A stretch of 64,000 nucleotides of DNA from positions 62,001 to 126,000 of the forward strand of contig NZ_JAKRFI010000006.1 in assembly GCF_022348165.1 (NCBI RefSeq), in the 5' to 3' direction. Below are positions 9,935 to 18,315 of the stretch, piece by piece; position 1 is the first letter of the stretch; each line of letters starts with the position of its first letter. Under the pieces are notes generated by a model. That model saw nothing but the letters and a program-made list of their open reading frames with translations. It did no database searches and was not told where the DNA came from. The stretch is from Halomonas sp. McH1-25. GTDB lineage: Bacteria > Pseudomonadota > Gammaproteobacteria > Pseudomonadales > Halomonadaceae. A program made the position numbers and the translations under genes.

Positions 9935-11257
9935 ATGGACACTGCAAAGACACCCTCGGCCTTCGGCCAGGACACCCTGGACGCCGTCACCCATGAGCGC
10001 AGCCTGGGGTTGCCCGGCACGTTCGCCCTGTGGCTGGGCGCCAACGTGGTGGTCACGACGATCCTCACCGGCATGTTCCTGGCGCCGGACCTGGCTTTCC
10101 TGCATGCAATGACGCTGGTGCTGCTGGGCTCGGCCATCGGCATCGTGCCGCTGGTATTGATCGGCGTGATGGGTCAGCAGACCGGCATGACGACCATGGT
10201 GCTGGCACGCGGTACGTTCGGCCGGCTGGGGGCCGCCTTCCCTGCCTGGGTCAATCTGCTGGCGCTGGTGGCGTGGAGCTGGATCCAGGCCCTGCTGGCC
10301 GGGATGAGCCTGGATTATGCCGTGCAGAGCCTGACCGGGTACTCCAACGTGGCGCTGTTCACGGTGATCTGCGAAGGCCTGGTCGTATTGATCGCTCTGC
10401 GCGGCCACCTGGGGATCGAGACCGCCGAGAAGCTCGCTGCGGTATTGATGCTGGCCTTGTCGGGTGTCGTGGTGTTTGCACTGGCCTCCAACTACGACCT
10501 GCCGAGCATCGTCGAGATGGAGGCGCGCGGGGGGCTGGGCGCCGGTGTGGCCTTCGATATCGTCATCGCCACCGCATTCTCGTGGATTCCCCTGGCGGCG
10601 GACTACAACCGCCACTGCAAGAGCCTGCGAGCAGCGGTGGTCGGCACCTGGGGCGGCTATGTCACGGCCACGCTCATCGCCATGGGCCTGGGTGCCGGCG
10701 TCTCGGCGCTGTCGGTGGCCATCGGCTTTCCGCAGACTTACGACCCGACCCAACTGCTGAGCGGCTTCGGCTTCGGTCTGCCGGCGGCGCTGGTGATTTT
10801 CTTCTCGGTACTGACCACCAATGTGATGTGCGTCTATAGCGCCACGCTCTCCTACATGAGCACCGCGCCGCGCACACCGTTCTGGAAACCGGCGCTGGTG
10901 ATCGGCGTGATCTCGGTCGTGGGTTCCCTGATTCCCGGCATCCTCGATCAGTTCCAGACCTTTCTGCTGATCATCGGCAGCGTGTTCATCCCCGCCTTCT
11001 CGCTGATGATCGTCGACTACTTCCTGCTCGGTCGCGAGCGCTACAGCGCCGATCAGCTGCTCGGCCATACCGACGCCTTGCCCAGGGTCAATCCGGTCGC
11101 CTTCGTCAGCTACGGGGTCGGCGCCGCCCTGGCCTACTACTGGAACTGGGTGGCGCCGCTCGATTTCGGCGCCTCGCTGCCGGTCTTCGTGATCACCGGC
11201 GCGCTCTACTTCGTGGCCAGCCACGTCTCACGCCGTGCGGGCAGGGCCGTGGCATGA
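9935..11257 (+). CDS. NCS1-family transporter (cytosine permease-like)
   Basis: Twelve-helix secondary transporter of 440 residues in the nucleobase:cation symporter-1 family. The N-terminus (THERSLGLPGTFALWLGANV) and GMTTMVLARGTFGRLGAAFPAWVNLLALVAWSW fit the family. AAGGGA at 9921-9926 supports the ATG at 9935. An NCS1 transporter also lies next to gbuA in P. aeruginosa (from memory), which favours a guanidino substrate over cytosine here. Overlaps the MBL-fold gene by the ATGA at 11254-11257, so translation is coupled. Confidence 0.85.
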   Translation: MDTAKTPSAFGQDTLDAVTHERSLGLPGTFALWLGANVVVTTILTGMFLAPDLAFLHAMTLVLLGSAIGIVPLVLIGVMGQQTGMTTMVLARGTFGRLGAAFPAWVNLLALVAWSWIQALLAGMSLDYAVQSLTGYSNVALFTVICEGLVVLIALRGHLGIETAEKLAAVLMLALSGVVVFALASNYDLPSIVEMEARGGLGAGVAFDIVIATAFSWIPLAADYNRHCKSLRAAVVGTWGGYVTATLIAMGLGAGVSALSVAIGFPQTYDPTQLLSGFGFGLPAALVIFFSVLTTNVMCVYSATLSYMSTAPRTPFWKPALVIGVISVVGSLIPGILDQFQTFLLIIGSVFIPAFSLMIVDYFLLGRERYSADQLLGHTDALPRVNPVAFVSYGVGAALAYYWNWVAPLDFGASLPVFVITGALYFVASHVSRRAGRAVA

Positions 11258-11988
11258 GCCTGCTGCGCATCGCTGCCGACCAGTGGTATCGCACCACGCC
11301 GCTTGCGGATGGCGTCACGCGGATCGACGAGCCGTGGATCCGCCCGTTCTACCGCTGCGACATATGGCACGTACGGGGGCGCGAGCGGGACTTGATGGTC
11401 GATTTCGGTCTCGGCGCCGTGCCGCTGCGTCGCCATGTACCACTGGTCGCCGAGCGCGATCTGGTGGCCGTGGCCAGCCACACGCATTTCGATCACATCG
11501 GCGCGGCCTGCGAGTTCGACACCTGTCACGTGCATGCCGACGAAGAAGATATCCTGGCCTCGCCGGACCGGGAACGCACCCTGGCCGAAGGGTTTCTCGA
11601 CGATGCCATGTTCGAGGCGCTGCCGCCGGCGCCGTTCGAGTACCACACCTACCGCATTGCGCCGCCGCGCCGGATCGTCACGCTCGAGGACGGCGAGACG
11701 ATCGATCTGGGCGACCGGCAATTCGAGGTCGTCCATACGCCCGGCCACTCGCCGGGCGGCATCGCCCTTTGGGAAGCTGCCACCGCCACGCTCATCTCGG
11801 GGGACGTGATCTACGACGGGCCGCTCATCGAGGATACCTGGCACAGCAATCTGACCGATTACGCCACCAGCCTGCGCCGGCTGCGGCAATTGCCGGCACG
11901 CGTCGTGCATGGCGGTCACTTCCCGAGTTTCTCGGGCGAGCGACTGCACACGATGATCGATGCGTGGCTACGCAACCATGACGCTTGA
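11254..11988 (+). CDS. MBL-fold metallohydrolase of the guanidino cluster
   Basis: Metallo-beta-lactamase-fold hydrolase of 244 residues, cytosolic (no signal peptide). Metal-binding motifs are complete: SHTHFDHIGA (HxHxDH), HTPGHSPGG, SGDVIYDG and a final HGGH. It resembles glyoxalase II-like or quorum-lactonase-like members but has no diagnostic feature of either. It is translationally coupled to the NCS1 transporter and followed 10 bases later by the aldehyde dehydrogenase. No step in the known arginine-to-GABA route needs such an enzyme. Opening of a cyclic by-product or clearing of a thioester is possible, but the function is unknown. Confidence 0.86.
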   Translation: MSLLRIAADQWYRTTPLADGVTRIDEPWIRPFYRCDIWHVRGRERDLMVDFGLGAVPLRRHVPLVAERDLVAVASHTHFDHIGAACEFDTCHVHADEEDILASPDRERTLAEGFLDDAMFEALPPAPFEYHTYRIAPPRRIVTLEDGETIDLGDRQFEVVHTPGHSPGGIALWEAATATLISGDVIYDGPLIEDTWHSNLTDYATSLRRLRQLPARVVHGGHFPSFSGERLHTMIDAWLRNHDA

Positions 11989-11998
11989 AGGAATGCCC

Positions 11999-13447
11999 AT
12001 GCAACGTCTCGACAAGCAATTCATCGACAACCAGTGGGTCGCTTCGCAGGCGACCCGGACCCTGCCGGTCACCAACCCTTACAGCGCAGCGGTGATCGCC
12101 GAGGTCACGGCGGGCGATAGCGCCGATGTAGAGGCCGCGGTCGCGGCGGCGCGTCGTGCCCTGCCCGCCTGGCGTGCCTTGTCAGGAGCCCAGCGGGGCA
12201 TTTACCTGGACGGCTTCGCCGATGCGCTGAACGCACGTCGTGACGAGCTGATTCGCCTGTCCTCGATCAATAATGGCAAGGCACTCGCCGAGGCCGGTAT
12301 CGACCTCGACGATGCCATCGCCTGCTATCGCTACTATGCCGAGCAGGCCCATCAGCTCGATTCTCGACAGGGCCAGCCGGTGGATGTGGACATGCCGGGC
12401 ATCGAGGCGCGTTGCTATTTCGACCCGGTCGGTGTGGTCGGGCTGATCACGCCGTGGAACTTCCCCTTGGTGACCAGCGCCTGGAAGCTGGCGCCCGCCC
12501 TGGCTGCCGGCTGTACAGTGGTGTTCAAGCCCTCCGAGGTGACGCCGCTACCCGAGCAGGCGCTGGCCGAGATCGCCGTCGAGGTCGATTTGCCCGTTGG
12601 TGTGTTCAACCTGGTGCATGGCGATGGCCAGGGCATCGGCGAACCGCTGACCCACCATCGACACATCGACAAGATCTCGTTCACCGGCAGCAACCGTGTC
12701 GGCGAAGTGGTAATGCGGGCCGTGGCCGACGGCAGCCGGAGCATTTCCCTGGAGCTGGGCGGCAAGTCGCCGATCATCGTCATGGACGATGTCGAGATCG
12801 AGGAAGCCGCCGATCATGTCATGGCGGGCATTTACTTCAATGCCGGCCAGATCTGTTCGGCCACCAGTCGGCTGATCGTTCACGAGGCCGTGGCCGACGC
12901 ACTCTATGAGGCGCTGGGCCGACGTATCGATGCGCTGGTGCTAGGCGATCCACTGGATGAAGCGACGACTCAAGGGCCCTTGACCAGTGCCCGCCAGAAG
13001 GAGGCGGTAGAGCACTATCTGGGCATCGCCGCACAGGAGGGCCTGACCGCGGTTCGCGATGCCCGTGACCGTCCCCTGCCCCAACAAGGCTACTTCGTCG
13101 CTCCCACGCTCTACCGTGACGTGCCTGCCGATAGTCGCCTGTGGCGCGAGGAGATCTTCGGCCCGGTACTCTGCGGGCGCAGCGTGGCCAGCGAACAGGA
13201 AGCCATCGTCCTGGCCAACGACAGCGATTACGGACTGGCGGCGACCGTGGTCAGCGGCGACCCGGCTCGCGCCAAGCGCATCGGGCGTCAGTTGCAGGCC
13301 GGCAGCATCTGGTACAACAGTGAGCAGCTAGTCTTGCCGCAAACGGCCTGGGGCGGCTTCAAGCGCAGCGGCATTGGCAGGGAGCTCGGCACGTGGGGAC
13401 TGGCAAGTTATCAGGAGGTGAAGCACGTCATCGGTCCGGCTGGCTAA
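11999..13447 (+). CDS. NAD(P)-dependent aldehyde dehydrogenase (guanidinobutyraldehyde DH candidate)
   Basis: 482-residue aldehyde dehydrogenase. Visible motifs: cofactor segment TPWNFPLVTSAWKLAPAL, FTGSNRVGE, general base in LELGGKSP, catalytic Cys in FNAGQICSATSRL, and the C-terminal GGFKRSGIGRELG. The GQICSATSR block is close to betaine-aldehyde-type enzymes, and KauB-like amino-aldehyde dehydrogenases share it. Cluster context points to 4-guanidinobutyraldehyde to 4-guanidinobutyrate, feeding gbuA. The start is the ATG at 11999 with GAAGGA at 11987-11992. Confidence 0.9.
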   Translation: MQRLDKQFIDNQWVASQATRTLPVTNPYSAAVIAEVTAGDSADVEAAVAAARRALPAWRALSGAQRGIYLDGFADALNARRDELIRLSSINNGKALAEAGIDLDDAIACYRYYAEQAHQLDSRQGQPVDVDMPGIEARCYFDPVGVVGLITPWNFPLVTSAWKLAPALAAGCTVVFKPSEVTPLPEQALAEIAVEVDLPVGVFNLVHGDGQGIGEPLTHHRHIDKISFTGSNRVGEVVMRAVADGSRSISLELGGKSPIIVMDDVEIEEAADHVMAGIYFNAGQICSATSRLIVHEAVADALYEALGRRIDALVLGDPLDEATTQGPLTSARQKEAVEHYLGIAAQEGLTAVRDARDRPLPQQGYFVAPTLYRDVPADSRLWREEIFGPVLCGRSVASEQEAIVLANDSDYGLAATVVSGDPARAKRIGRQLQAGSIWYNSEQLVLPQTAWGGFKRSGIGRELGTWGLASYQEVKHVIGPAG

Positions 13448-13516
13448 GTGCTCGCCGGCATCAGCGGCCCCAAGCGCTTTGCCATCCGTGTCGCATAAAC
13501 TTCACTTCACGTCGAA

Positions 13517-13533
13517 ATAAGGACAATCCTTAT
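13517..13533. promoter_or_regulatory. palindrome upstream of the solute symporter gene
   Basis: ATAAGGA-CAA-TCCTTAT is a perfect 7-bp dyad 51 bases before the symporter start, in a 136-base intergenic gap. It is a plausible operator. I cannot name the regulator. Confidence 0.4.
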
Positions 13534-13583
13534 CGCCTCTTCCCATACCATGGCGGCAACTCCAACAATAGGTGGAATCCGCC

Positions 13584-15338
13584 ATGGTCTATACCGCAGC
13601 CATCGTGCTCAGTCTGATTGGCTATTTCATTATCGGCAACCTGGCCGGTCGCCGGGTCAAGGATCTCGATGACTACCTGGTCGCCGGGCGCAACGCCCCC
13701 ACGCTAATGATTCTGGGCACGCTGGTCGCCAGCTACCTGAGCACCAGCGCCTTTCTGGGCGAGACCGGGTTTGCCTATCAAGGCTATCCCTTCGTCATGC
13801 TGATCTTCGCCGCCATCAGCACCGCCGGCTGCCTGCTCGGCGCGCTGGTGTTCGGTCGCTACCTACGTCGCAGCGAGGCACTGACGGTGCCCGAATTCTT
13901 CGGCAAGCGCTTTGCCTCGAAGCGCGTACAGATGATCGCCGGGCTTACCACCGTGTTCGGGCTCGGCGCCTACCTGCTGGGCGTCATGCAGGGCGCCGGC
14001 ATCATGTTCGAGGAACTCACCGGACTACCCTACTGGAGCGGGCTGGTGCTGGTGTGGCTCACCTATACCGGCTTTATTCTCTACTCCGGCTCACAGGGCG
14101 TGGTGCTGACGGACACCGTGATGTTCGTGATCTTCTCCCTTGCTGCAGTGGGAGGCTCGCTCTACATCATCGGCGATCTCGGCGGCTGGTCCGGGGTGAT
14201 CGAAGGGCTGCTGGTGCAGAGCGACAAGCCCGGCATTGCCCTGTGGCACGGCGTGACCGAGGGCGATGGCGCGAGTTTCTCGTCTCCTGGCGAAGCGCTC
14301 GTCTGGGGACTGACGCTGGGGCTCGTGTGGGCCACGGTGCTGGCAGCCAGCCCCTGGCAATCGAGCCGCTACCTGATGGCACGCAATGAGCATGTGGTAA
14401 TGCGCTCGGCCATGCTTACTGCCGTGGTGCTGGCGATCTTCTACGCGCTGATGATGATGACCGGAGCGGCGATCAACCTCTACGACCCGACTCTCGATGG
14501 CGAGCGCGCCATGGTGTGGGCAGCGCTCAACGTGCTGCCGGGCTGGCTCGGGGTAACCATCCTCACCGGCGTGTTCGCCGCCGGGCTCTCCTCCTGCTCG
14601 ACCTTCCTGTCGATCATCGGCTTCAGCCTTGCCAACGATATCCTGCCCGGCTCGCGCAGCGAGGTCAGCGCCATGCGGGCGAGCCGTATCGGTGTGCTGG
14701 CGGCCGGGCTGGTGGCGCTGTTGCTGGCACTCTTCCAGCCGCCGGCGGTGATGGCGGTAGTGTGGTTTGCTGCGACACTGTTCGCCTCCTCCTGGGGGCC
14801 GGTGGCCCTGTTGAGCATCTGGAGTCGGCGGATTACCGCTGCCGGCGCCGGCTGGGGCCTGACGGTCGGCTTCGTCGGCAACCTGATCCTGTCGCTGATG
14901 GTGCAGGCCGAGTGGCTCTCGCTGCCGGTCTACCTGCACCCGGTAGTGCTGAGTACCCTCGCGGCGCTGGTGGCCATTGCAATCGCCTCGCAACTGACCC
15001 AAGTCAGCCAGGCGGAGCGCGACTATCGCGCCTTCCTGCACCGCCCTCCAGTGCGCAACGAGCGAAGCTGGGCGACTGTGACCCGTCAGGTAGCCGTGAT
15101 CACCATGCTAACCGGCGTCGCGGTGGGGGCCTTTTTGTGGTGGCAATACGCCGGCTCACTGGCGGCGCTGGCCGGGCGTTTCGGCGTGGCCGACAGCGCC
15201 GTTACCGGCGCCTACCTGCTGGCGGCGGGTTGCGGCGCCATGCTGGTGATTGCCGGGGCGGTGGGCTTCTGGCTGGTGCGGGCGCGACGCCACGAAACGT
15301 GCGACTCCCGCTTCGCCGAGACCTGGCAGAGGGACTGA
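13584..15338 (+). CDS. sodium:solute symporter (SSS family)
   Basis: 584-residue Na+-coupled symporter with about 13-14 transmembrane segments. SSS hallmarks include DLDDYLVAGRNAPT after helix 1, STSAFLGETGFAYQGYPF and a Na+-site region AGLSSCSTFLSIIGFSLANDI. The ATG at 13584 follows AGGTGG (13570-13575). A GTG at 13572 is less likely. An SSS transporter accompanies gbuA in P. aeruginosa (from memory), so it probably belongs to the same catabolic island although its own gap and palindrome suggest separate control. Substrate unknown. Confidence 0.87.
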   Translation: MVYTAAIVLSLIGYFIIGNLAGRRVKDLDDYLVAGRNAPTLMILGTLVASYLSTSAFLGETGFAYQGYPFVMLIFAAISTAGCLLGALVFGRYLRRSEALTVPEFFGKRFASKRVQMIAGLTTVFGLGAYLLGVMQGAGIMFEELTGLPYWSGLVLVWLTYTGFILYSGSQGVVLTDTVMFVIFSLAAVGGSLYIIGDLGGWSGVIEGLLVQSDKPGIALWHGVTEGDGASFSSPGEALVWGLTLGLVWATVLAASPWQSSRYLMARNEHVVMRSAMLTAVVLAIFYALMMMTGAAINLYDPTLDGERAMVWAALNVLPGWLGVTILTGVFAAGLSSCSTFLSIIGFSLANDILPGSRSEVSAMRASRIGVLAAGLVALLLALFQPPAVMAVVWFAATLFASSWGPVALLSIWSRRITAAGAGWGLTVGFVGNLILSLMVQAEWLSLPVYLHPVVLSTLAALVAIAIASQLTQVSQAERDYRAFLHRPPVRNERSWATVTRQVAVITMLTGVAVGAFLWWQYAGSLAALAGRFGVADSAVTGAYLLAAGCGAMLVIAGAVGFWLVRARRHETCDSRFAETWQRD

Positions 15339-15395
15339 CGCGGGTGCAAGGAGTCTGTGCGTTAAAACTAGAACAGTGAATATTGGACGAACTCG

Positions 15396-15428
15396 CCACG
15401 CCCGCCCGGCATTGCCGGGCGGGCGTGG
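15396..15428. terminator. 15-bp hairpin between convergent symporter and suhB
   Basis: CCACGCCCGCCCGGC and its exact complement GCCGGGCGGGCGTGG flank the 3-base loop ATT. No T-run follows on either strand. Its place between two convergent stops suggests a shared transcript end. Confidence 0.5.
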
Positions 15429-15447
15429 TGCATCTGGCGGGGGTGAT

Positions 15448-16248
15448 TCAGCTTGCGATATGCGGCTTGAGTTGCTGCACCAATGCCTTGAACAGGCGCG
15501 GGCCGGCGGCCATGAGATCGCTCTCGGGGCCGACATTGGGGCTGCCGTCGGGACCGCCCACCAGCGCGCCGGCTTCCTTGAGCAACAGCGAACCGATCAG
15601 GCTGTCCTGCTCCTCGAGGCCCAGCACCAGCACCGCATCGGCGCGACCGGCGGCCATTTCGGCGATGTCCAGCAACGGACAACCCGTGGCGATCACGGTC
15701 TCTATCTGCGGACCGAGCTGCTGCTGCACACGCAGGTAGGTCGGAAAGTGGCGAGCGCGCAACCAGCTTTCGGGCAAACCCATCGCCAGGCGGATGCCGG
15801 TGACGTTGGTCGCCTTGCTCACGCGGATGCGCTTGCCGTTATGCTGGGCGCCGCGACCGCGGCTGGCCAGGTATTCGTCGTCGCTGAACGGACAGATCAC
15901 TACGGCATGCTCGGGGCGCCCCTTGACCAGGCACACCAGCGAAATGGCGAACCCATTGCCGGCCACGCCAAGATTGGAATAGCCATGGAAGGGTTCGATC
16001 TTCCAAACGATGTCACGGCCTTCGCCTTCGCCGTCGCGATGCGGGGTGAAACGCCCGGAGACGCCATGCTGGGGGTAGCCCCGCGCCAGCTGACGCACGA
16101 TCAGCGTTTCGGCATTGCGCGCGGTATCTTCCAGCAAGCCGTCGAGGTTGCGGTCTTCATGCGCAGTCTCGATGCGCTCACGAATGCGTACGAACTGTTC
16201 AGCGGCGCTGCGCGCGGCGCGCAACGCAAATTGGACCATCGGATGCAT
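15448..16248 (-). CDS. suhB: SuhB-family protein with degenerate active site
   Basis: Inositol-monophosphatase-fold protein of 266 residues at the standard suhB place, divergent from trmJ. The start MHPM and the downstream blocks GRGAQHNGKRIRVS and LLLKEAGALVGGPDG identify it as SuhB. However, the metal-binding motif that reads DPLDGT in E. coli SuhB is EPFHGY here (residues 85-90), the preceding Glu-Glu motif is absent (GVSGRFTPH), and the early ND.VT..D motif is also altered. The Asp of the last motif remains (EEQDSLIG). Phosphatase activity is therefore doubtful. The other known role of SuhB, in NusA-dependent rRNA antitermination, does not need catalysis. AAGG seven bases before the ATG supports the start. 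Confidence 0.85.
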   Translation of the reverse strand: MHPMVQFALRAARSAAEQFVRIRERIETAHEDRNLDGLLEDTARNAETLIVRQLARGYPQHGVSGRFTPHRDGEGEGRDIVWKIEPFHGYSNLGVAGNGFAISLVCLVKGRPEHAVVICPFSDDEYLASRGRGAQHNGKRIRVSKATNVTGIRLAMGLPESWLRARHFPTYLRVQQQLGPQIETVIATGCPLLDIAEMAAGRADAVLVLGLEEQDSLIGSLLLKEAGALVGGPDGSPNVGPESDLMAAGPRLFKALVQQLKPHIAS

Positions 16249-16405
16249 GATCGGGCCTTGAGGAGTCGGTCACTGTTAAAGAACGGCGGGCATGCTAACA
16301 AAAAGTCGCCACCTGGGCCATGAAAATCGCCCTGACCCGCCGTCATGCCACATCACATGGTAGACTGTCGGGTTCATCGTCAACGACCCCGGACTGCTTC
16401 CAGAA

Positions 16406-17185
16406 ATGCCCGCTTCTGCCTTCTCTCTCGACCGACTGCGCATCGTACTCGTCGGCACCAGCCACCCCGGCAACATCGGCGGCACCGCCCGCGCCATGAA
16501 GAACATGGGACTAAGCGATCTGACCCTGGTGGCGCCACGTTGCGAGGTGCATTGCAGCGAGTCGATTTCACGGGCCTCGGGAGCGGATGAGATTCTTGCC
16601 AGGGCTCACGTTTACGACACGCTCGACGCGGCGCTGGGAGACACTACCCTGGCGGTGGGCGCCAGCGCCCGTTCGCGCACCCTGCCCTGGCCGATGCTCA
16701 CACCGCGCCAGCTCGGCGAGGGCCTGAGGGTGGAAATGGGTCATGAAAATGCCCGCGTGGCGCTGGTCTTCGGCCGCGAGGATACTGGGCTGACCAACGC
16801 CGAGCTGCAGCGCTGCCATCGTCACGTGCACATTCCCACCAATCCCGAGTTCAGTTCGCTGAACCTGGCCGCCGCTGTGCAGGTGCTGGCCTACGAGTGC
16901 CGCCAGGCCTGGCTGGCATCGGCTCCGGAGGAGAGCGACTGCCAGGCGAACGCTCCCTTCGGTACCGAGTGGGACAGTCCGCTGGCCGACCATGCGGACC
17001 TGGAGCGCTTTTTCGAGCACATGGAACGCGCCCTGATCGCCATCGATTTCCACGACCCCGACAATCCTCGCCAGTTGATGGCCCGGCTGCGCCGCCTTTA
17101 CCTGCGTGCACGCCCCGATCGCATGGAGATCAACATTCTCCGCGGCATTCTCACCGCCATGGAAAAGAGCGCCCGCGAGCGCTGA
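16406..17185 (+). CDS. trmJ: tRNA (cytidine/uridine-2'-O-)-methyltransferase TrmJ
   Basis: SPOUT methyltransferase modifying position 32 of the tRNA anticodon loop. 259 residues. The N-terminal LVGTSHPGNIGGTARAMKNMG and ALVFGREDTGLTNAELQRCH motifs form the SAM-binding knot, and the C-terminal segment HMERALIAIDFHDPDNP.QLMARLRRLYLRA is the TrmJ extension. Divergent from suhB, as in E. coli. TAGACT at 16361-16366 is a possible -10 element. Confidence 0.95.
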   Translation: MPASAFSLDRLRIVLVGTSHPGNIGGTARAMKNMGLSDLTLVAPRCEVHCSESISRASGADEILARAHVYDTLDAALGDTTLAVGASARSRTLPWPMLTPRQLGEGLRVEMGHENARVALVFGREDTGLTNAELQRCHRHVHIPTNPEFSSLNLAAAVQVLAYECRQAWLASAPEESDCQANAPFGTEWDSPLADHADLERFFEHMERALIAIDFHDPDNPRQLMARLRRLYLRARPDRMEINILRGILTAMEKSARER

Positions 17186-17205
17186 CTGAGCCGGGCGTAA
17201 CCTTT

Positions 17206-17248
17206 GCCCTGCACATACCTTGCAGGGCGATGGTCGCGCCCCAATAAT
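17206..17248 (+). promoter_or_regulatory. trmJ-end hairpin and cysE promoter
   Basis: GCCCTGCA / TGCAGGGC (17206-17228, loop CATACCT) may end trmJ transcripts. Overlapping it is a sigma70-like promoter, TTGCAG (17220-17225), 17 bases, AATAAT (17243-17248), 63 bases before the cysE start. Hairpin and -35 overlap, so they may influence one another. Confidence 0.5.
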
Positions 17249-17311
17249 GTTTGCCCCCTCGATTCATCGCTGCGGTCGACTATCGGCCTGGCCCGTGACA
17301 AGGATCGCTTC

Positions 17312-18196
17312 ATGTTCAGCCGTCTGCGTGAAGACATAAACAGCGTATTCGCCCGGGATCCCGCGGCGCGCAATTTCCTCGAAGTGCTGACCAATTACCC
17401 GGGGCTGCACGCCCTGCTCGCCCACCGCCTGAGTCACTGGTTGTGGGAGCGTAACCTGAAGTGGCTGGCACGCAGCATATCGACGCTGTTCCGCTGGCTG
17501 ACGGGTATCGAGATCCACCCTGGCGCACGTATCGGCCGGCGCTTCTTCATCGATCATGGCATGGGCGTAGTGATAGGCGAGACCGCCGAGGTCGGCGACG
17601 ATGTCACGCTCTACCAGGGCGTGACGCTGGGCGGCACCAGCTGGAACAAGGGCAAGCGGCACCCCACGCTCGAAGACGGCGTCATCGTCGGGGCTGGCGC
17701 CAAGATCCTCGGCCCGTTCACGGTCGGGGCCGGCGCCAAGATCGGTTCCAATGCCGTGATCACCAAGGCGGTGCCGGCCGGTGCCACGGTGGTCGGGATT
17801 CCCGGCAAGATCGTCAAGCGCGCCGACCCCGATGTGGAGGAAGCGCCGACGTTCGATCCTGAACGGCGCGAAGCGATTCGCCAGAAGTTCGGCTTCGATG
17901 CCTATGGTGTCAGCCAGGACATGCCCGACCCGGTAGCTCGCTCCATGCAGGCCATGCTCGACCACATGCACGCCGTGGATCAGCGCATGGACATGATGTG
18001 CGAGACGTTGCGCAAGCTCGACGCCGGCTATCGCGCCGGGCACTGGCCGCAACTGCGCGACGAAGACTTTTCCGAGATCCTCGCCGATGTGGAGAGCTGC
18101 TGCTCGGCGCCTGAAGACAAGCTGTCGACGCAGGACGACGAACGGCAGGAAGTGCCGTCGTCTCTGTCACGCAAGCGCTCCGGGAATGAGCGCTGA
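17312..18196 (+). CDS. cysE: serine O-acetyltransferase
   Basis: Makes O-acetylserine from serine and acetyl-CoA, the first step of cysteine synthesis. 294 residues. The N-terminal helical part ([21 protein letters not shown]) is short, of the EpsC/NifP type. The left-handed beta-helix hexapeptide repeats run from about residue 68 to 165 ([27 protein letters not shown]...). The C-terminal extension beyond residue 180 is unusually long and polar. The start at 17312 has AAGGA at 17300-17304. An upstream frame from 17204 is not coding-like. Placement directly before iscR links cysteine supply with Fe-S assembly, as in Pseudomonas. Confidence 0.95.
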   Translation: MFSRLREDINSVFARDPAARNFLEVLTNYPGLHALLAHRLSHWLWERNLKWLARSISTLFRWLTGIEIHPGARIGRRFFIDHGMGVVIGETAEVGDDVTLYQGVTLGGTSWNKGKRHPTLEDGVIVGAGAKILGPFTVGAGAKIGSNAVITKAVPAGATVVGIPGKIVKRADPDVEEAPTFDPERREAIRQKFGFDAYGVSQDMPDPVARSMQAMLDHMHAVDQRMDMMCETLRKLDAGYRAGHWPQLRDEDFSEILADVESCCSAPEDKLSTQDDERQEVPSSLSRKRSGNER

Positions 18197-18209
18197 CGTC
18201 GGCGGGCAG

Positions 18210-18243
18210 AATTGTTGACCATTCTAGTGGGTTTTTCCATAAT
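18210..18243 (+). promoter_or_regulatory. iscR promoter with IscR type 1 site
   Basis: TTGACC (18215-18220), 17 bases, CATAAT (18238-18243) is a good sigma70 promoter. The -35 is embedded in ATTGTTGACCATTCTAGTGG, which closely follows the E. coli iscR operator pattern (GTTGACCAATTTACTCGG). Autorepression by [2Fe-2S]-IscR is inferred. Confidence 0.7.
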
Positions 18244-18315
18244 GGCTGCGCTTCACCGGAATGGCGTCGGCGTTCCGGTGGCATTTCGGCCATCAACACG
18301 CCCGTGTGACATTTT

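Noticed and set aside
9917-11224. Open frame of 435 codons on the minus strand across the NCS1 transporter gene
   Set aside because: It is a shadow of the plus-strand gene. Composition is His/Gln/Gly/Asp-rich, no motif is recognisable and no ribosome-binding site is seen.
14091-15041. 316-codon minus-strand frame inside the symporter gene
   Set aside because: Gln/His/Gly-rich sequence that mirrors transmembrane codons of the real gene.
15396-15428. REP-type mobile repeat
   Set aside because: A single perfect hairpin between convergent stops. No second copy seen in the window, so a terminator is the simpler reading.
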